From Alkalihalobacillus pseudalcaliphilus (GTDB taxonomy: Bacteria; Bacillota; Bacilli; Bacillales; Bacillaceae_D): a stretch of 64,000 nucleotides of DNA. The notes beneath the pieces were generated by a model. That model had not been told where the DNA came from. It ran no database searches and saw only the letters and a list, made by a program, of their open reading frames with translations. Both the position numbers and the translations under genes were made by a program. The stretch is taken from NCBI RefSeq assembly GCF_028610675.1, contig NZ_JAQQWS010000003.1, forward strand, positions 290,790 through 354,789, in the 5' to 3' direction. Within the stretch, counting starts at the first letter, position 1, and each line of letters opens with the position of its first letter. Below, one piece after another: positions 54,775 through 63,479 of this stretch.

Positions 54775-55142
54775 ATCTTCTTCTCCTTCCAACAGCTTCT
54801 TTACTAATATGACGAGTAAGACGATAATAACGGATTCACATTTCAAAAATATTTTTCTTGACTAATCTTTAGTCTACGATCCAAGCAATGTTCATGTATA
54901 TGCATATATAGACACTATGAAAGAAATGAGGTGGTGATCAATTATTTGCTTTAAATTCTGAATACTTGCCTACCAATTAACCAAGTTCAGATTATTTCTG
55001 AAGTTGACTTCGCCATTGCTCAGATTAGGTATGCGATGCTCCCGATCCCACCCATCACAAGGTCTGAGAAATATTCGTTTAACCAAATGTGATGTACGAA
55101 AACTACGAAAAAAACGACGAGTTCTTCCTTTCTAACCGTAAA
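54775..55142. other. Intergenic region between sigma-factor and dut genes
   Basis: About 370 bp without a supported gene. TATATGCATATATAGACACTATG (about 54898-54920) is AT-rich and may be part of the sigma operon promoter. A minus-strand open stretch ending at 55020 encodes a membrane-like segment but has no start codon with a ribosome-binding site. Confidence 0.4.
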
Positions 55143-55188
55143 GAAAAACCTAGAATAGCGGAGCCCATGCTCACTATGCTAGGTTTTT
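55143..55188 (-). terminator. Terminator of dut
   Basis: Minus-strand imperfect stem AAACCTAGCATAG / CTATTCTAGGTTT followed by TTC, 10 bp after the stop codon. Confidence 0.85.
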
Positions 55189-55197
55189 ATCTACCCT

Positions 55198-55635
55198 TTA
55201 TTTTTTTCCTGTAGAACCATGACCACCACGGTCTTGATTATCAAGCTTATCGACTTCAACAAACTGTAATTCTGGCATCTTTTTCATAATCCGAAATTGA
55301 CAGATACGCTCATTTTTCTCAATCTTTGTATCTCTTAGTGCATACGCAGGAAAAAACCATTGATCTCCATCGCCTTTGTAGGATTCATCGATAATACCCA
55401 TTGAATTTGTTTGGATAATCCCAAAATGTTTAAAAGTGCTTGAACGCGGTACAACATGTCCTTCATAACCAGCTGGTAGCTCCATCGCTACTCCTAGCGG
55501 GATTAGTTTAAACTCATCTTTTTTTAATTCAACCGTTTCTGCCGCACGCAAGTCAATCCAATCTCCCTGTACGATTTTATCAGCCTGAATTAATTCATCA
55601 TCAAAATATTTAATACGAATTTGTTCAATCATCAT
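55198..55635 (-). CDS. dut: dUTP diphosphatase (YncF/YosS type)
   Basis: Trimeric dUTPase that hydrolyses dUTP to dUMP, keeping uracil out of DNA. 145 aa. Motifs I-V are present: DWIDLRAAE, PRSSTFKHFG, GIIDESYKGDGD, RICQFRIM and the C-terminal GGHGSTGK. It resembles the chromosomal/SP-beta-type enzymes of B. subtilis. ATG at 55635 with GGAG 6 nt upstream. It lies downstream of and in line with nrdHIEF but separated by a terminator and a repeat element. Confidence 0.93.
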   Translation of the reverse strand: MMIEQIRIKYFDDELIQADKIVQGDWIDLRAAETVELKKDEFKLIPLGVAMELPAGYEGHVVPRSSTFKHFGIIQTNSMGIIDESYKGDGDQWFFPAYALRDTKIEKNERICQFRIMKKMPELQFVEVDKLDNQDRGGHGSTGKK

Positions 55636-55692
55636 CAAACTCTCCTTCAACATTAATTTTACTTAAACCATGACTCCACAAACCAAAAGAAT

Positions 55693-55978
55693 ATGTAGTT
55701 TTGTATGAAAGTTACCCTAAAGGCAAGATGCGGAGCTTTGCTCACCGCTACCGAAAATTATGCTCCGCTAGGTATGTCCTAATTCTTAAGAACATATATC
55801 ATTTACATAACAACGACTAAAATAATAATAAAACAAAGGGCAAATTGAATAAAAAGACACCAATAAAAGGATAAAACCATACTTACATACTTGTTGTGGG
55901 TGAATGGCTTAGACAAATCCTCACTCACGAATGTTATTTAGGATATGAGAATGGCACAACCTATCGCCCCTAGGTACA
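55693..55978. repeat. Intergenic repeat element, copy 4
   Basis: TTTTGTATGAAAGTTACC start, GATGCGGAGCTTTGCTCACC, CGCTACCGAAAATTATGCTCCGC, then directly the AT-rich tail (the GTGGCGCTGA...GGAGTC core seen in copies 1-3 is missing) and the end GGCACAACCTATCGCCCCTAGGTA. Thus an internally deleted copy. It occupies the gap between dut and nrdF. Confidence 0.82.
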
Positions 55979-55987
55979 CCCTCATAC

Positions 55988-56013
55988 AAAAGAGGCTATA
56001 TTCATAGCCTCTC
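55988..56013 (-). terminator. Terminator of nrdHIEF
   Basis: Minus-strand stem AGAGGCTAT / ATAGCCTCT with a 4-nt loop followed by TTTGTAT, directly after the nrdF stop. Confidence 0.92.
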
Positions 56014-56018
56014 GTTTC

Positions 56019-56981
56019 TTAATAATCGTAATCCGAATCTTCCATATCTTCAACCACCGATAATAAATACCCATTACCAACCGTCGAGAAGAAATCATGA
56101 TTTGTCGTGCCTGTTGATAAACCATTAATCACAATCGGGTTCACATCATCGGCAGAATCAGGAAACAGTGGTGATAATCCTAAATTCATCAAAGCCTTAT
56201 TCGCATTGTAACGTAAGAAAACCTTCACTTCCTCCGTCCAACCAACCTTATCATAAAGCTCAGCCGTATACTTCACTTCATTATCATATAGCTGATAAAG
56301 AAGATTATACGTCCAAGCCTTCATAGACTCTTTTTCCTCATCTGAAAGCTTATTAAAACCAACCTTAAACTTATAACCAATATAAGCACCATGTGCAGAT
56401 TCATCACGAATAATAAGCTTAATAACCTCAGCCACGTTAATTAACTTGGCTCTACCTAAATAATAGAGAGGCGTATAAAACCCTGAGTAAAATAAGAAAG
56501 ACTCTAAGAATACACTAGCCACCTTCTTCTCTAGTGGCGATCCATTTTGGTAGACCTCATCAATCATTCTAGCTTTTGTCTGCAAAAAGTCATTTTCCTT
56601 AGCCCATCTAAAAATCTCTTCAATTTCTTTTTTTGTATTTAGTGTACTAAAAATTGAAGAATAACTTCTCGCATGCTCAGATTCCATAAATTGAATATTA
56701 TTTAAAACCGCAATTTCATGCTGAGTTTTGGCATCTACCCTTAAGGCATCTATCCCCGACTCAGATTGTAACGTATCAAGCATCGTCAAGCCACCAAAGA
56801 CTTTTTCAACCAAACGCTTTTCTTCATCTGGAAGCTTTGTCCAATCCGAACGGTCCTTCGATACTGGCATACGTGTAGAAAGCCAAAATTGCTCTGTTAA
56901 TTTTTCATAGGTGATTTTATCGATCGCATCCTCGATATTATTCCAATTGACTGCTTCATATGCTGCATATTTCGTCACCAA
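56019..56981 (-). CDS. nrdF: Class Ib ribonucleotide reductase small subunit NrdF
   Basis: Beta subunit that holds the dimetal-tyrosyl radical for class Ib ribonucleotide reductase. 320 aa. Metal ligands are visible in LDTLQSESG, NIQFMESEHARSYSSIF (Glu, His and the radical Tyr) and IIRDESAHGAYIGYKF. It follows nrdE after 11 bp. Confidence 0.97.
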   Translation of the reverse strand: MVTKYAAYEAVNWNNIEDAIDKITYEKLTEQFWLSTRMPVSKDRSDWTKLPDEEKRLVEKVFGGLTMLDTLQSESGIDALRVDAKTQHEIAVLNNIQFMESEHARSYSSIFSTLNTKKEIEEIFRWAKENDFLQTKARMIDEVYQNGSPLEKKVASVFLESFLFYSGFYTPLYYLGRAKLINVAEVIKLIIRDESAHGAYIGYKFKVGFNKLSDEEKESMKAWTYNLLYQLYDNEVKYTAELYDKVGWTEEVKVFLRYNANKALMNLGLSPLFPDSADDVNPIVINGLSTGTTNHDFFSTVGNGYLLSVVEDMEDSDYDY

Positions 56982-56992
56982 TCAAAACCTCC

Positions 56993-59179
56993 CTAAATAC
57001 TACAAGACTCGCAATAGTTGGCACCCACTTCATTTCCATCATCCGTATACGTACGAATATAATAAACCGACTTAATGCCTTGTTTCCATGCGTAGTTTCT
57101 TAAAATGTTTAAATCTCTTGTCGTTTTTTTCGTTGGAAATTCACTATTTTCTTTCCATTCATAAAGGCCCGTCGGAAGTTCAGAACGTAAAAATAGTGTC
57201 ATACTCATTCCTTGGTCAACATGCTTTTGTGCCGTAGCATACGTATCGATAATTTTTCTTTGATCAATATCGTATGCCGACTCATAATGTGGAATCGTTT
57301 CTGTCGATAGGAATGGAGCTGGATAATAAACCTTCCCTCGTTTACCTTCTGTACGTTCTTCAATCCTTTGCGTAATCGGATGAATCGAGGCTGTAGCTTC
57401 ATTCACATAAGAAATAGACCCGGTTGGGGCAACAGCTAGACGATAAGCATTATACACGCCATGCTCCATAACAGAAGCTTTCAGACGTGCCCAATCCTCT
57501 TTTGATGGGATAAAAATACCTTCAAATAAATTTCTAACATGCTCATACTGAAAAACAAACTCTTCTTCGTCTAAATATTTATCAAAATAGTCACCTGATG
57601 CATATTTTGATTTCTCAAATTCAGCAAATGTTTGACCTGTATCGATTGAAATCTGGTTGCTTTCAACAAGTGTCCAATAGTTTAATAGACGGAAATAAAC
57701 ATCTGTGAACTCAAGTGCTTCCTGTGAACCATAATAAATTTGATTTTTTGCTAAGAACCCGTGTAAGTTCATCGCCCCTAGACCAACCGAATGATACATA
57801 TCATTACCATTCTTTACGGAAGGAACAACATCAATACTCGAGTTATCAGTCACATATGTTAATGCACGAAGCATCGTTCGTACTGATTTACCAAAGTCAG
57901 GTGATTCCATAAGATTCGAGACATTTGTTGATCCAAGATTACAACTCACATCATGTCCTAATTCGGCGTAAGTTTGGTCATTATTAATATCCGAGTCTTT
58001 ATGCACCTGGAATATTTCAGTACATAAATTAGACATAATAATACGACCGTCAATCGGATTTTCACGATTAACCGTATCAATATTTATAATGTATGGATAG
58101 CCACTCTCATTTTGCAAATTACTAATTTCTGTTTCTAAATCACGTGCTTTAATTTTTGATTTACGGATATCTGGATTATCAACCATATTGTCATACTCGG
58201 CTGTAATATCAACATAAGCAAATGGTTTTCCATAAACCTTTTCTACATCATGTGGGGAAAATAAATACATAAAATCATTCTTTTTTGTCAGTTCATAGAA
58301 CTTATCAGGTACAACAAGACCTAACGATAATGTCTTGATTCGCACCTTCTCATCAGCGTTTTCCTTACGTACAGAAAGGAAATCAACGACATCAGGATGG
58401 AAAATATTTAAGTAGACAACTCCAGCTCCATCTCTCGCCCCACCTTGGTTCGCATAAGAAAAAGCATCTTCAAATAACTTCATAACAGGTACAACCCCAT
58501 CAGCTAAACCATAAATACCACGAATCGGATCATTATTGGCACGCACATTGGATAAACTGATTCCTACCCCTCCGCCAAGCTTAGATAGCTGTAGCGCTGA
58601 GTTAATGCTACGGCCAATTGAATTCATATCGTCAGATACCGTTAAGAGGAAACAAGAAACCATTTCTCCCGCACGTTTTTTTCCGATGTTTAGGAATGTT
58701 GGTGTAGCTGGTTGGTAGCGTTGATGAATTAACTCTTCTGCTAAATCCATTGCAAGCTCTTCATCGCCGTCTGCAATCGATAAAGCGTTAAAGGCGAGTC
58801 TATCTTCATAACGTTCTAAAAAGCGTTGACCGTCATCTGTTTTCATTGCATATTGTGAATAAAATTTGTATGCTCCCATAAATGAACGGAAACGAAACTT
58901 CTTATTATAAATACTTTTGAATAGTTGCTTGACAAACTGACGATCATATTTATTTAAAAATTCTTCTTTGATGTAATCATTTTCAATTAGATAATCTAGC
59001 TTCTCCGATAATGAATGGAAAAAGACCGTATTTGGATTTACATACTCCAAAAAGTAAGCTTTGACAGCCTCGCGATCTTTATCTATTTGAATCTTTCCAT
59101 CCTTAGGAAGGTTTAATAAGTTATTTAACGTAAAATACGTATCCTCTTTGACTTTTTTACTTAGTTCCGGCGCCTGCAT
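56993..59179 (-). CDS. nrdE: Class Ib ribonucleotide reductase large subunit NrdE
   Basis: Catalytic alpha subunit reducing ribonucleoside diphosphates. 728 aa, without intein. Active-site pieces: SCFLLTVSDDMNSIGRS, SNLCTEIFQ (radical Cys with Glu), VAPTGSISYVNEATASIHP, and the C-terminal CESCSI that exchanges with NrdH. Overlaps nrdI by 23 bp. Confidence 0.97.
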   Translation of the reverse strand: MQAPELSKKVKEDTYFTLNNLLNLPKDGKIQIDKDREAVKAYFLEYVNPNTVFFHSLSEKLDYLIENDYIKEEFLNKYDRQFVKQLFKSIYNKKFRFRSFMGAYKFYSQYAMKTDDGQRFLERYEDRLAFNALSIADGDEELAMDLAEELIHQRYQPATPTFLNIGKKRAGEMVSCFLLTVSDDMNSIGRSINSALQLSKLGGGVGISLSNVRANNDPIRGIYGLADGVVPVMKLFEDAFSYANQGGARDGAGVVYLNIFHPDVVDFLSVRKENADEKVRIKTLSLGLVVPDKFYELTKKNDFMYLFSPHDVEKVYGKPFAYVDITAEYDNMVDNPDIRKSKIKARDLETEISNLQNESGYPYIINIDTVNRENPIDGRIIMSNLCTEIFQVHKDSDINNDQTYAELGHDVSCNLGSTNVSNLMESPDFGKSVRTMLRALTYVTDNSSIDVVPSVKNGNDMYHSVGLGAMNLHGFLAKNQIYYGSQEALEFTDVYFRLLNYWTLVESNQISIDTGQTFAEFEKSKYASGDYFDKYLDEEEFVFQYEHVRNLFEGIFIPSKEDWARLKASVMEHGVYNAYRLAVAPTGSISYVNEATASIHPITQRIEERTEGKRGKVYYPAPFLSTETIPHYESAYDIDQRKIIDTYATAQKHVDQGMSMTLFLRSELPTGLYEWKENSEFPTKKTTRDLNILRNYAWKQGIKSVYYIRTYTDDGNEVGANYCESCSI

Positions 59180-59537
59180 AATGGCTCAATTCCTCCTTAA
59201 AATGCTGCACATCACTTTCTGTACCGCTAAATTCAAATGTGTACAATAAAGGTTTCTGAAAGAGCGTTGATAAGTCTTTTGCATTAAAGCAATAATCCCC
59301 ATCAAAATTTAAATTTCCACTCCCGGCAAATCCGATTAAATATTCCTCGTTCCTTCCAAATTGAACAAACGAACGAACCGTTTCTGTAATCATTTCGTCG
59401 TAGCTCGGTACAATCACAATAAACGGTTCGTTAACTTCCTCATAGGGGCCATTATAATGGATTTCAATAGAACGAATGCCTGTTTTCTCCACAAAGTCTC
59501 TCACGTTACCTGTTAAAGAAAGATAGGCTAGTTTCAC
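59157..59537 (-). CDS. nrdI: Ribonucleotide reductase flavodoxin NrdI
   Basis: Flavodoxin-like protein (126 aa) that supplies the oxidant for assembling the Mn2-tyrosyl radical in NrdF. It starts MKLAYLSLTGNVRDFVEKTG (flavin phosphate loop) and has VIVPSYDEMITETVRSFVQF and FAGSGNLNFDGDYCF. One bp after nrdH, overlapping nrdE. Confidence 0.95.
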   Translation of the reverse strand: MKLAYLSLTGNVRDFVEKTGIRSIEIHYNGPYEEVNEPFIVIVPSYDEMITETVRSFVQFGRNEEYLIGFAGSGNLNFDGDYCFNAKDLSTLFQKPLLYTFEFSGTESDVQHFKEELSHYAGAGTK

Positions 59538-59538
59538 T

Positions 59539-59775
59539 TTAACTCAACACCAATTCTTTTAATCTATCTGGTTGGAAGCCAGTAAAAGGCTCTGTTCCAT
59601 CCGCTACAACAACAGGCATTTGTCTTAAATTAAGTGTGTTCACCACGTAATCAAACGCCTCTTGGTTTTCTTCTATGTTTAATGCCTCAAATTCTATTCC
59701 TTCACCATTTAAAACAACTTTTGTCATTTCACATTGTGGACAACCATTTTTAGTATACACGGTAACTTTCGACAT
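59539..59775 (-). CDS. nrdH: Glutaredoxin-like NrdH
   Basis: Electron donor for NrdEF, 78 aa from MSKVTVYTKNGCPQCEMTK; the CPQC redox pair is visible, and GTEPFTGFQPDRL at the C-terminus is NrdH-like. The frame to 59838 adds a non-conserved extension; the ATG at 59775 after a GGTGGT ribosome-binding site is preferred. First gene of nrdHIEF. Confidence 0.95.
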   Translation of the reverse strand: MSKVTVYTKNGCPQCEMTKVVLNGEGIEFEALNIEENQEAFDYVVNTLNLRQMPVVVADGTEPFTGFQPDRLKELVLS

Positions 59776-59968
59776 AATATGACCACCATTTCTATAAATA
59801 TATTTACGTTCATGTTTGAATGAACGATTAAACCACATACGTTAATAAAAGTAAACTACCACACAATGATTGTTAATATTTACTTATGTAATAGAATTGT
59901 TTTCTGTCCATATTTCGTTTATAATTCTAAAAGTGTGCAAAAAAAACTCTTGACAAAACTTTCGACTT

Positions 59969-60015
59969 TCACTATATATGGATAACTGTTAACATCTTAA
60001 CACAATATATAGACA
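59969..60015. promoter_or_regulatory. Pair of NrdR boxes upstream of nrdHIEF
   Basis: Two NrdR-box-like sites, TCACTATATATGGATA (59969-59984) and ACACAATATATAGACA (60000-60015), offset by exactly 31 bp, i.e. three helical turns, as known for NrdR operators. They lie about 190-240 bp upstream of the nrdH start, so NrdR repression by dATP/ATP is expected. Confidence 0.87.
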
Positions 60016-60376
60016 CTAGTAAACAAATTAAATTCGACTTCTCTATGAATTTTTTTTATAAATTGCGATGTTTATACCCTAATAACCTTATCGTCTATTC
60101 CCTAACTTTATCGACCAAAAACCTACATTCGCTTATCACTTTTTATACCATTTCCTCTATTACATTAGTTTCTTTCATACAGACTATTCGACATATTTTC
60201 CCTAAAAGGAACTAGCCTGCCGACCAAAAGTAATACCTACTATGTCGACGATTCACACTACCAGGAACTTCCAAAATAAGATTCCTCAAAGTAACTTACA
60301 GATCTTTTTTTATCAAGATCGCCTTAATCACCCAGCATGACATTTCATAAACTTGTTCTAGAACAATATTTCATAT
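60016..60376. other. AT-rich intergenic region
   Basis: About 360 bp between the NrdR boxes and the terminator of the 132-aa membrane-protein gene. I see no gene, known RNA family or repeat; there is a loose recurrence of TTATCG...CC(C)TAA and CCGACCAAAAGTAATACCTAC-like strings, too weak to call. Confidence 0.4.
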
Positions 60377-60401
60377 AAAAAAGCTCCCTTAAAAAGGAAG
60401 C
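60377..60401 (-). terminator. Terminator of the 132-aa membrane-protein gene
   Basis: Minus-strand stem GCTTCCTT / AAGGGAGC (one GU pair) followed by TTTTTTAT, 15 bp after the stop codon. Confidence 0.85.
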
Positions 60402-60416
60402 CATGATTTACCTTTA

Positions 60417-60815
60417 TTATTGTCGGTCAAATTTCACCAACCCAATCGTAAACAATCCAACTACAAAAAATGGAATCGTATATAGATATAACAAATTTAA
60501 AATTCCACCATGCCAAAAATGAACAATCGTTGTCAAAACAAGTAAAAGTGTGCTCAACACAGCAATCGTCAACTTTGATAACAGAAACTGCCTCCGAATA
60601 TATAACGTAGTAGACATTAACAAAAACAACAAGCAAACAACCATAGAAATAACCCACAACATATCATGCCCTATAAATAGTGGACCTTTCGCAACTAAGC
60701 TCAACCATAAAACCGTATACACAGTTAGGGTCACAATATTCAAGGCCATTATTTTTCTAAAGCCTAGTGAAAAAAATAAAAAAGGACTAACAAGCATTAA
60801 ACCAAAAGTCACCAT
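60417..60815 (-). CDS. Hypothetical membrane protein
   Basis: 132 aa with four to five hydrophobic helices across its whole length (FGLMLVSPFLFFSLGF, IVTLTVYTVLWLSLVA, MLWVISMVVCLLFLLM, LTIAVLSTLLLVLTTIV, LLYLYTIPFFVVGLFTIG). A ribosome-binding site (GAAGGGTGG) precedes the ATG and a terminator follows, supporting a real gene. No family recognised. Confidence 0.75.
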   Translation of the reverse strand: MVTFGLMLVSPFLFFSLGFRKIMALNIVTLTVYTVLWLSLVAKGPLFIGHDMLWVISMVVCLLFLLMSTTLYIRRQFLLSKLTIAVLSTLLLVLTTIVHFWHGGILNLLYLYTIPFFVVGLFTIGLVKFDRQ

Positions 60816-60988
60816 TCATTGACCACCCTTCAAAAAGAAATCCATTCACACTATCCTAATATATTTGTGAAACATACCCCAAAACCCTTTTTATTCTACC
60901 AGTAATAATGAAGAACAAGTCTGAAATTTATGGTATGAATAGTCCAAAGATAAAGCGTTATCGGCTTTAACGGGTAACAGGCTTTCAA

Positions 60989-61741
60989 TCATTCCATCCA
61001 GAAATTGATCATCTCTATCAAACGCTCTGGTTGTTCATCACTGACACCTTCTGCTAGTCTTGCAGCCGCTAAAACCGGTAACCAGCGATAAACATCTGAT
61101 AGCTGGTATGGTGTTTTTTCTTGAATGAAACGAATATATAAATCGGCTATCTCCTTAGAAAATTGAATATATAAAAGATATGTTCTGCAAATATCCGCCT
61201 CGGGACACCCACTTACAGCATCGACCCAATCAATGATATATACGTCCTCTTTTACATCTTGAATAATATTAAATAAGTGAAAGTCTCCATGACACAATGA
61301 ATGTCCTTTCGGCAAATTTGATAAATGATTTAACACCCATTCCAACTGAGAAGTATTTAAAAAGGGGGCTTGCTCAACCTTTTCCTGTAATCTACCATGC
61401 CAATCTGGTAATTCAGTTGCTTGATACTGATGTATTTTTTGTTGCCAATAAATAGATTTAAGCAAATAATTCTCTAATTCCTTTTTATTAGACAATGCTT
61501 TACTACCTAGTGTTTCCCCATTGATAAACTCCATATATAAGGCTTGTCGCCCTCCCATACTTTCTATTTTCAAGACTTTCGGAACAGGCAATCCTAGGGA
61601 ATGTACATATTTTTGCTTTTCAGCTTCAAAAAGAGCCTCATTATCTGGGGTATTTTCACGGTACAACTTAATTACTTGATTGTTTTCTATAAATATACTA
61701 GCCGTATTTCCAACAGCATATGGTTTTCTTGGTTTTTCCAT
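60989..61741 (-). CDS. Aminoglycoside phosphotransferase (APH)-like kinase
   Basis: 250-aa member of the APH/choline-kinase fold. Catalytic loop LCHGDFHLFNII (Asp and Asn) and the metal-binding IDWVDAVSGCPEADICRTYL are intact; VIKLYRE near residue 25 carries the ATP-binding Lys. Many such proteins in bacilli are not resistance enzymes and act on unknown small molecules. ATG at 61741 after GGAGGG. Monocistronic, divergent from the murE-like gene. Confidence 0.82.
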   Translation of the reverse strand: MEKPRKPYAVGNTASIFIENNQVIKLYRENTPDNEALFEAEKQKYVHSLGLPVPKVLKIESMGGRQALYMEFINGETLGSKALSNKKELENYLLKSIYWQQKIHQYQATELPDWHGRLQEKVEQAPFLNTSQLEWVLNHLSNLPKGHSLCHGDFHLFNIIQDVKEDVYIIDWVDAVSGCPEADICRTYLLYIQFSKEIADLYIRFIQEKTPYQLSDVYRWLPVLAAARLAEGVSDEQPERLIEMINFWME

Positions 61742-61882
61742 CAAACCCTCCAGTTCTTGTCATTTTGACATATTAATAGATATTATCTTTTTATTTTTAC
61801 ATAATTAGAGGTTTTTCTCAAAATATCTCGAATATAAAAATTAGAAAATTTATATTTCTTATCGTAAGAAAGGGGTTTTTTT

Positions 61883-63370
61883 ATGAACCTTCGCATTTTA
61901 GCTAATTTAACTATCGTTAAAAAAATATACGGCAATATAGATATTGAAATTACAGGTATTGAAATGGATTCCCGAAAAGTTCATGAAGGGATATTATTTG
62001 TATGTGTACCTGGTATTGAAGGCTTTCTTGCTGATCGTCATGATTTTGCTTTAAATGCTGTACAAAACGGTGCATCTGCCTTAATCACTGAGCGTTTTCT
62101 TGATATTGATATACCTCAAATTGTTGTAAAAAATGCTCGACAAGCCATGGCTTTTATCGCCAATCACCTTTATGAATATCCTTCGTCCCAATTATCATTA
62201 ATTGGGATTACCGGTACAAATGGCAAGACAACCACAGCCCATATGATTGATAAAATATTAAGTGATTACGGACATAAAACTGGTTTGATGGGGAATATTG
62301 GCGTAAAAATTAATAAAAAAGTATATCCAACAGAGCTTAATACACATGAGCCACCTTCCTTACAAAAATATTTAAGAAAAATGACTGATGAGTATCTTAC
62401 ACATTGTGTCATGGAGGTCTCATCACAAGGTCTAGATATGAATCGAGTATTAGGCTGTGATTTTAATATAGCTATACTTACGAATATCACTCATGAGCAC
62501 CTTGATTACCACGGTACATTCGAAAAATATCTTGAAGCAAAAGCTCAATTATTCATAAAATTAGGGCAATACCAGCATCCAAGCAATAAAAAAATAGCTA
62601 TATTAAATGCTGATGATCCTTCTCTACATTATATAAAAACTCTATGTCCTGTAGAAGTTATTACTTATGGAATTAATCATCCGGCAGATGTTATTGCAAC
62701 TAATATACAACTTTTACCAGATGGTATTCAATTTAACCTATCTACGTTTAATGGCGACTCTCACATTACGCTAGGTGTTGTTGGTCAATTTAATATATAT
62801 AATGCATTAGCTGCCATTACTGCAGCCTTAGTGGAAGGTATTCCATTATCAAGTATTAAAGAAAGTTTAGCTACCTTTCAAGGCGTTCCTGGGCGTATGG
62901 AACTCATTCATGAGGGTCAGGATTTTCATGTTATCGTTGATTATGCACATACACCAGACGCACTAGAAAAAGCCTTACAAACACTAAATGATTTTGCGAT
63001 TGGACGAATTATTACCGTCTTTGGTAGTGCTGGTGAACGTGATAAAGAGAAAAGACCATTCATGGGAGCAATCGTTGATACCTATAGTGATTTTTCTTAT
63101 ATTACATCAGACAATCCTTGCCATGAAGAGCCTTTGTCCATCATTGAAGATATTAAAAAAGGCTATCAATCTGATCAATATAAAATAATTCTAGACCGCG
63201 AAGAAGCTATTCAACAGGCGATCGCTAACGCCCAAGAAAATGACATCATCTTCCTAGCCGGTAAAGGACACGAAACATACCAAATCATTAATGATAAGAA
63301 AGTTGATTATAATGAAAGAGAGCTAGCCCGAAAATACAGTCGAGAAGCAGCTCTTCTCAAGCCTGTTTAA
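61883..63370 (+). CDS. murE: MurE-like UDP-N-acetylmuramyl-peptide ligase (probable paralogue)
   Basis: Mur-ligase of 495 aa that adds the third amino acid to UDP-MurNAc-L-Ala-D-Glu (family role). P-loop GITGTNGKTT (residues 108-117), YLEAKAQLF with the carbamylated Lys, DYAHTPDALEKAL, VFGSAGERDKEKRP and GKGHETYQ are all present, so it is probably active. The substrate motif that reads DNPR in diaminopimelate-adding enzymes is DNPC here (410-413). It stands alone, away from a dcw cluster, with a strong SD (AAAGGGG) and its own terminator, which suggests a second MurE. Confidence 0.87.
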   Translation: MNLRILANLTIVKKIYGNIDIEITGIEMDSRKVHEGILFVCVPGIEGFLADRHDFALNAVQNGASALITERFLDIDIPQIVVKNARQAMAFIANHLYEYPSSQLSLIGITGTNGKTTTAHMIDKILSDYGHKTGLMGNIGVKINKKVYPTELNTHEPPSLQKYLRKMTDEYLTHCVMEVSSQGLDMNRVLGCDFNIAILTNITHEHLDYHGTFEKYLEAKAQLFIKLGQYQHPSNKKIAILNADDPSLHYIKTLCPVEVITYGINHPADVIATNIQLLPDGIQFNLSTFNGDSHITLGVVGQFNIYNALAAITAALVEGIPLSSIKESLATFQGVPGRMELIHEGQDFHVIVDYAHTPDALEKALQTLNDFAIGRIITVFGSAGERDKEKRPFMGAIVDTYSDFSYITSDNPCHEEPLSIIEDIKKGYQSDQYKIILDREEAIQQAIANAQENDIIFLAGKGHETYQIINDKKVDYNERELARKYSREAALLKPV

Positions 63371-63391
63371 CTAACCAGCCTTCTTACTCCA

Positions 63392-63428
63392 AAAACACGC
63401 CCATCATTTTTGATGGACGTGTTTTTAT
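63392..63428 (+). terminator. Terminator of the murE-like gene
   Basis: Stem AACACGCCCATCA / TGATGGACGTGTT (one mismatch) followed by TTTATTT, 21 bp after the stop codon. Confidence 0.92.
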
Positions 63429-63479
63429 TTATCTAATTACGCTCCTAGACAATTATAACAAAGTTGGAGTGAGCAAAGG

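Noticed and set aside
42618..54846. A genomic island or prophage.
   Set aside because: The genes are varied and accessory-looking, but there is no integrase, phage gene, tRNA or att-like repeat at the borders.
55020..55139. Minus-strand open stretch encoding a membrane-like peptide ending MGGIGSIAYLI.
   Set aside because: No ATG, GTG or TTG with a ribosome-binding site was found before it, and it directly follows the dut terminator. It could be the end of a lost gene, but support is too thin.
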